DNA of 11,286 nt from an uncultured bacterium (lineage in GTDB: Bacteria > Hydrogenedentota > Hydrogenedentia > Hydrogenedentales > CAITNO01): contig CALDSM010000202.1 of the NCBI GenBank assembly GCA_937923585.1, positions 1 to 11,286 on the forward strand, written 5' to 3'. The notes under the pieces were generated by a model. The model worked only from the letters and a program-made list of their open reading frames with translations. It was not told the origin of the DNA and did no database searches. Below are positions 10,325 to 11,286 of this stretch, piece after piece. The position numbers and the translations under genes were made by a program. Numbering within the stretch: the first letter of the stretch is position 1; every line of letters begins with the position of its first letter.

Positions 10325-10354
10325 TTGGCCCAAAACCCGCGTGAGTGCTATATT
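10325..10354 (+). promoter_or_regulatory. Predicted extended -10 promoter of the GH127-like gene
   Basis: TATATT (10349-10354, five of six consensus positions) is preceded by TGC, an extended -10 element. A weak -35 TTGGCC (10325-10330) sits 18 bp upstream. A start near 10361 leaves about 53 nt of leader, which holds a small CGCGT/ACGCG hairpin (10385-10398) just before the ribosome site GGAGGG (10401-10406). That hairpin could hinder ribosome access. Confidence 0.4.
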
Positions 10355-10413
10355 CCACCAGCAGCAGGGACAACGGAATCGTCTCGCGTCCCGACGCGGC
10401 GGAGGGCTCTGGT

Positions 10414-11286
10414 ATGTTGACAGGCATCATGGGATTGGGGCTGTATCTGCTGGCGGCAGCGGGCGGTGCCGATACGGCGACGACGGCGCAGGAACTGTTG
10501 CGGCCTGCGGTGACCCTGCACCTCGACGGGGTCATGGGACGCTACGTAAAGAATATTACGGAGCAGTGGCTGCTGACGGCGCCGGAGGTGAACCCCGGCA
10601 TGGTCGAGATGATGCGGCTGCGCGACCGCAAGCCACCCTATGAGGACCCGGTGCCCTGGGCGGGCGAGTTCATTGGCAAGTACCTGACTTCGGCGGTGAT
10701 GATGCGCCGGCTGTATGACGACCCGCGGCTCGACGCGGTCATCCGCGCCACGATCAAGGACTTCCTGTCTACGCAGGCCGAGGACGGCTATCTCGGGCCG
10801 TTCAAGAAGGAGGAACGGCTGCTGGGCAACTGGGACCTGTGGGGCCACTACCACGCCATGCTCGCGCTGCACACCTGGTACAAGGACACGGGCGACCAGG
10901 ATGCCCTCAACGCGGCCGTCCGCGCGGCGGATCTCGTCTGCAAGACCTATCTCGACACGGGCAAGCGCGTGTACGACGCCGGTTCGGCAGAGATGAACAT
11001 GGCGGTCATTCATTCCCTCGGACTCCTTTACCGGGAGACGCAGAAACCCGAATACCTGCGCATGATGCGCGAGATTGAGAAGGACTGGGAGAAGCCGCCC
11101 GCGGGGGACTATCTGCGCCTGGCCGAGACGGGTGTGGAGTATTACCAGACGCCGAAACCGCGCTGGGAAAGTCTCCATCCCATGCTGGGCCTGGCTGAAC
11201 TGTACCGCATCACCGGCGAGGCGCAGTACCGCGACGCGCTGGCGCACTGGTGGTCGAGCATCCGCCGCACCGATGTGCACAACACG
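10414..11286 (+). CDS. Exported GH127/DUF1680-like glycoside hydrolase (beta-L-arabinofuranosidase-like), C-terminus outside window
   Basis: The first 291 residues are present and the frame is open at the right edge; family members usually exceed 550 residues, so about half is missing. The N-terminus (residues 1-19) is hydrophobic and ends AAAGGAD, like a signal peptide, implying envelope or periplasmic location. From about residue 30 the sequence is rich in paired helices typical of an (alpha/alpha)6 barrel. It includes GEFIGKYLTSAVMM (84-97), AEDGYLGPF (122-130), NWDLWGHYHAMLALHTWYKDTG (139-160) and ESLHPMLGLAELYRITG (252-268), which I recognise as the DUF1680/GH127-like pattern. Characterised GH127 enzymes remove beta-L-arabinofuranose using Cys and Glu residues near Zn; those positions lie off-window, so substrate and activity cannot be judged. 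The start is supported by GGAGGG seven nt upstream. It is divergent from fadN, with no obvious pathway link. Confidence 0.8.
   Translation, partial: MLTGIMGLGLYLLAAAGGADTATTAQELLRPAVTLHLDGVMGRYVKNITEQWLLTAPEVNPGMVEMMRLRDRKPPYEDPVPWAGEFIGKYLTSAVMMRRLYDDPRLDAVIRATIKDFLSTQAEDGYLGPFKKEERLLGNWDLWGHYHAMLALHTWYKDTGDQDALNAAVRAADLVCKTYLDTGKRVYDAGSAEMNMAVIHSLGLLYRETQKPEYLRMMREIEKDWEKPPAGDYLRLAETGVEYYQTPKPRWESLHPMLGLAELYRITGEAQYRDALAHWWSSIRRTDVHNT

Larger units (their letters stand above)
9898..10413. other. Divergent intergenic region between fadN and the GH127-like gene
   Basis: These 516 bases hold the outward-facing control signals of both flanking genes. I found no credible gene in them: frames across the region lack a good ribosome site and any recognisable protein. 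The stretch is visibly more AT-rich between about 9955 and 10135 than the genes. Between 10135 and 10320 I see only small inverted repeats, for example CCCCGG/CCGGGG at 10140-10156 and CGGTCT/AGACCG at 10215-10246. None has a U-tract, and I assign no function to them. Confidence 0.6.

Noticed and set aside
10348..11280. A minus-strand open frame of 310 codons opposite the GH127-like gene
   Set aside because: The plus strand has a signal peptide, a ribosome site and family-like motifs. The minus-strand product resembles nothing and would start inside the opposite gene.

Overview
The window is GC-rich bacterial DNA with four protein genes, two of which run off the ends, and one decayed mobile intron. 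Gene content (a FadN-type beta-oxidation pair, a secreted GH127-like sugar hydrolase, a giant WD40/RHS exported protein and a group IIC intron remnant) suits a heterotrophic environmental bacterium. I lean towards a PVC or Hydrogenedentota-like lineage, but nothing here fixes the taxon.

Layout, left to right. Positions 1-5800 (minus) hold the first 1933 residues of a giant exported protein: a signal peptide, 21 WD40-like blades (arithmetically three seven-bladed propellers), a linker of beta-sandwich-like domains, and the first half of an RHS/YD-repeat shell. Its C-terminus, where any toxin or variable tip would lie, is off the left edge. A near-consensus sigma70 promoter (TTGACA, 17 bp, CATACT) stands just upstream. 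Positions about 5885-6259 (minus) hold the 5' part of a group IIC intron (domains I to III) without reverse transcriptase or domains V/VI. It sits immediately behind a strong hairpin (6265-6300) that ends the next operon.

Positions 6320-9897 (minus) are a two-gene fatty-acid beta-oxidation operon. fadN (3-hydroxyacyl-CoA dehydrogenase fused to enoyl-CoA hydratase) is followed 11 nt later by fadA (3-ketoacyl-CoA thiolase). Together they supply hydration, oxidation and thiolysis; the acyl-CoA dehydrogenase step is not encoded here. A candidate promoter lies about 180 nt upstream, giving a leader with a hairpin and a possible operator.

Positions 9898-10413 are a divergent intergenic region. From 10414 to the right edge (plus) runs the N-terminal 291 residues of an exported GH127/DUF1680-like glycoside hydrolase.

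The items most worth a second look are the propeller-RHS fusion and the intron remnant lodged behind the fad terminator.
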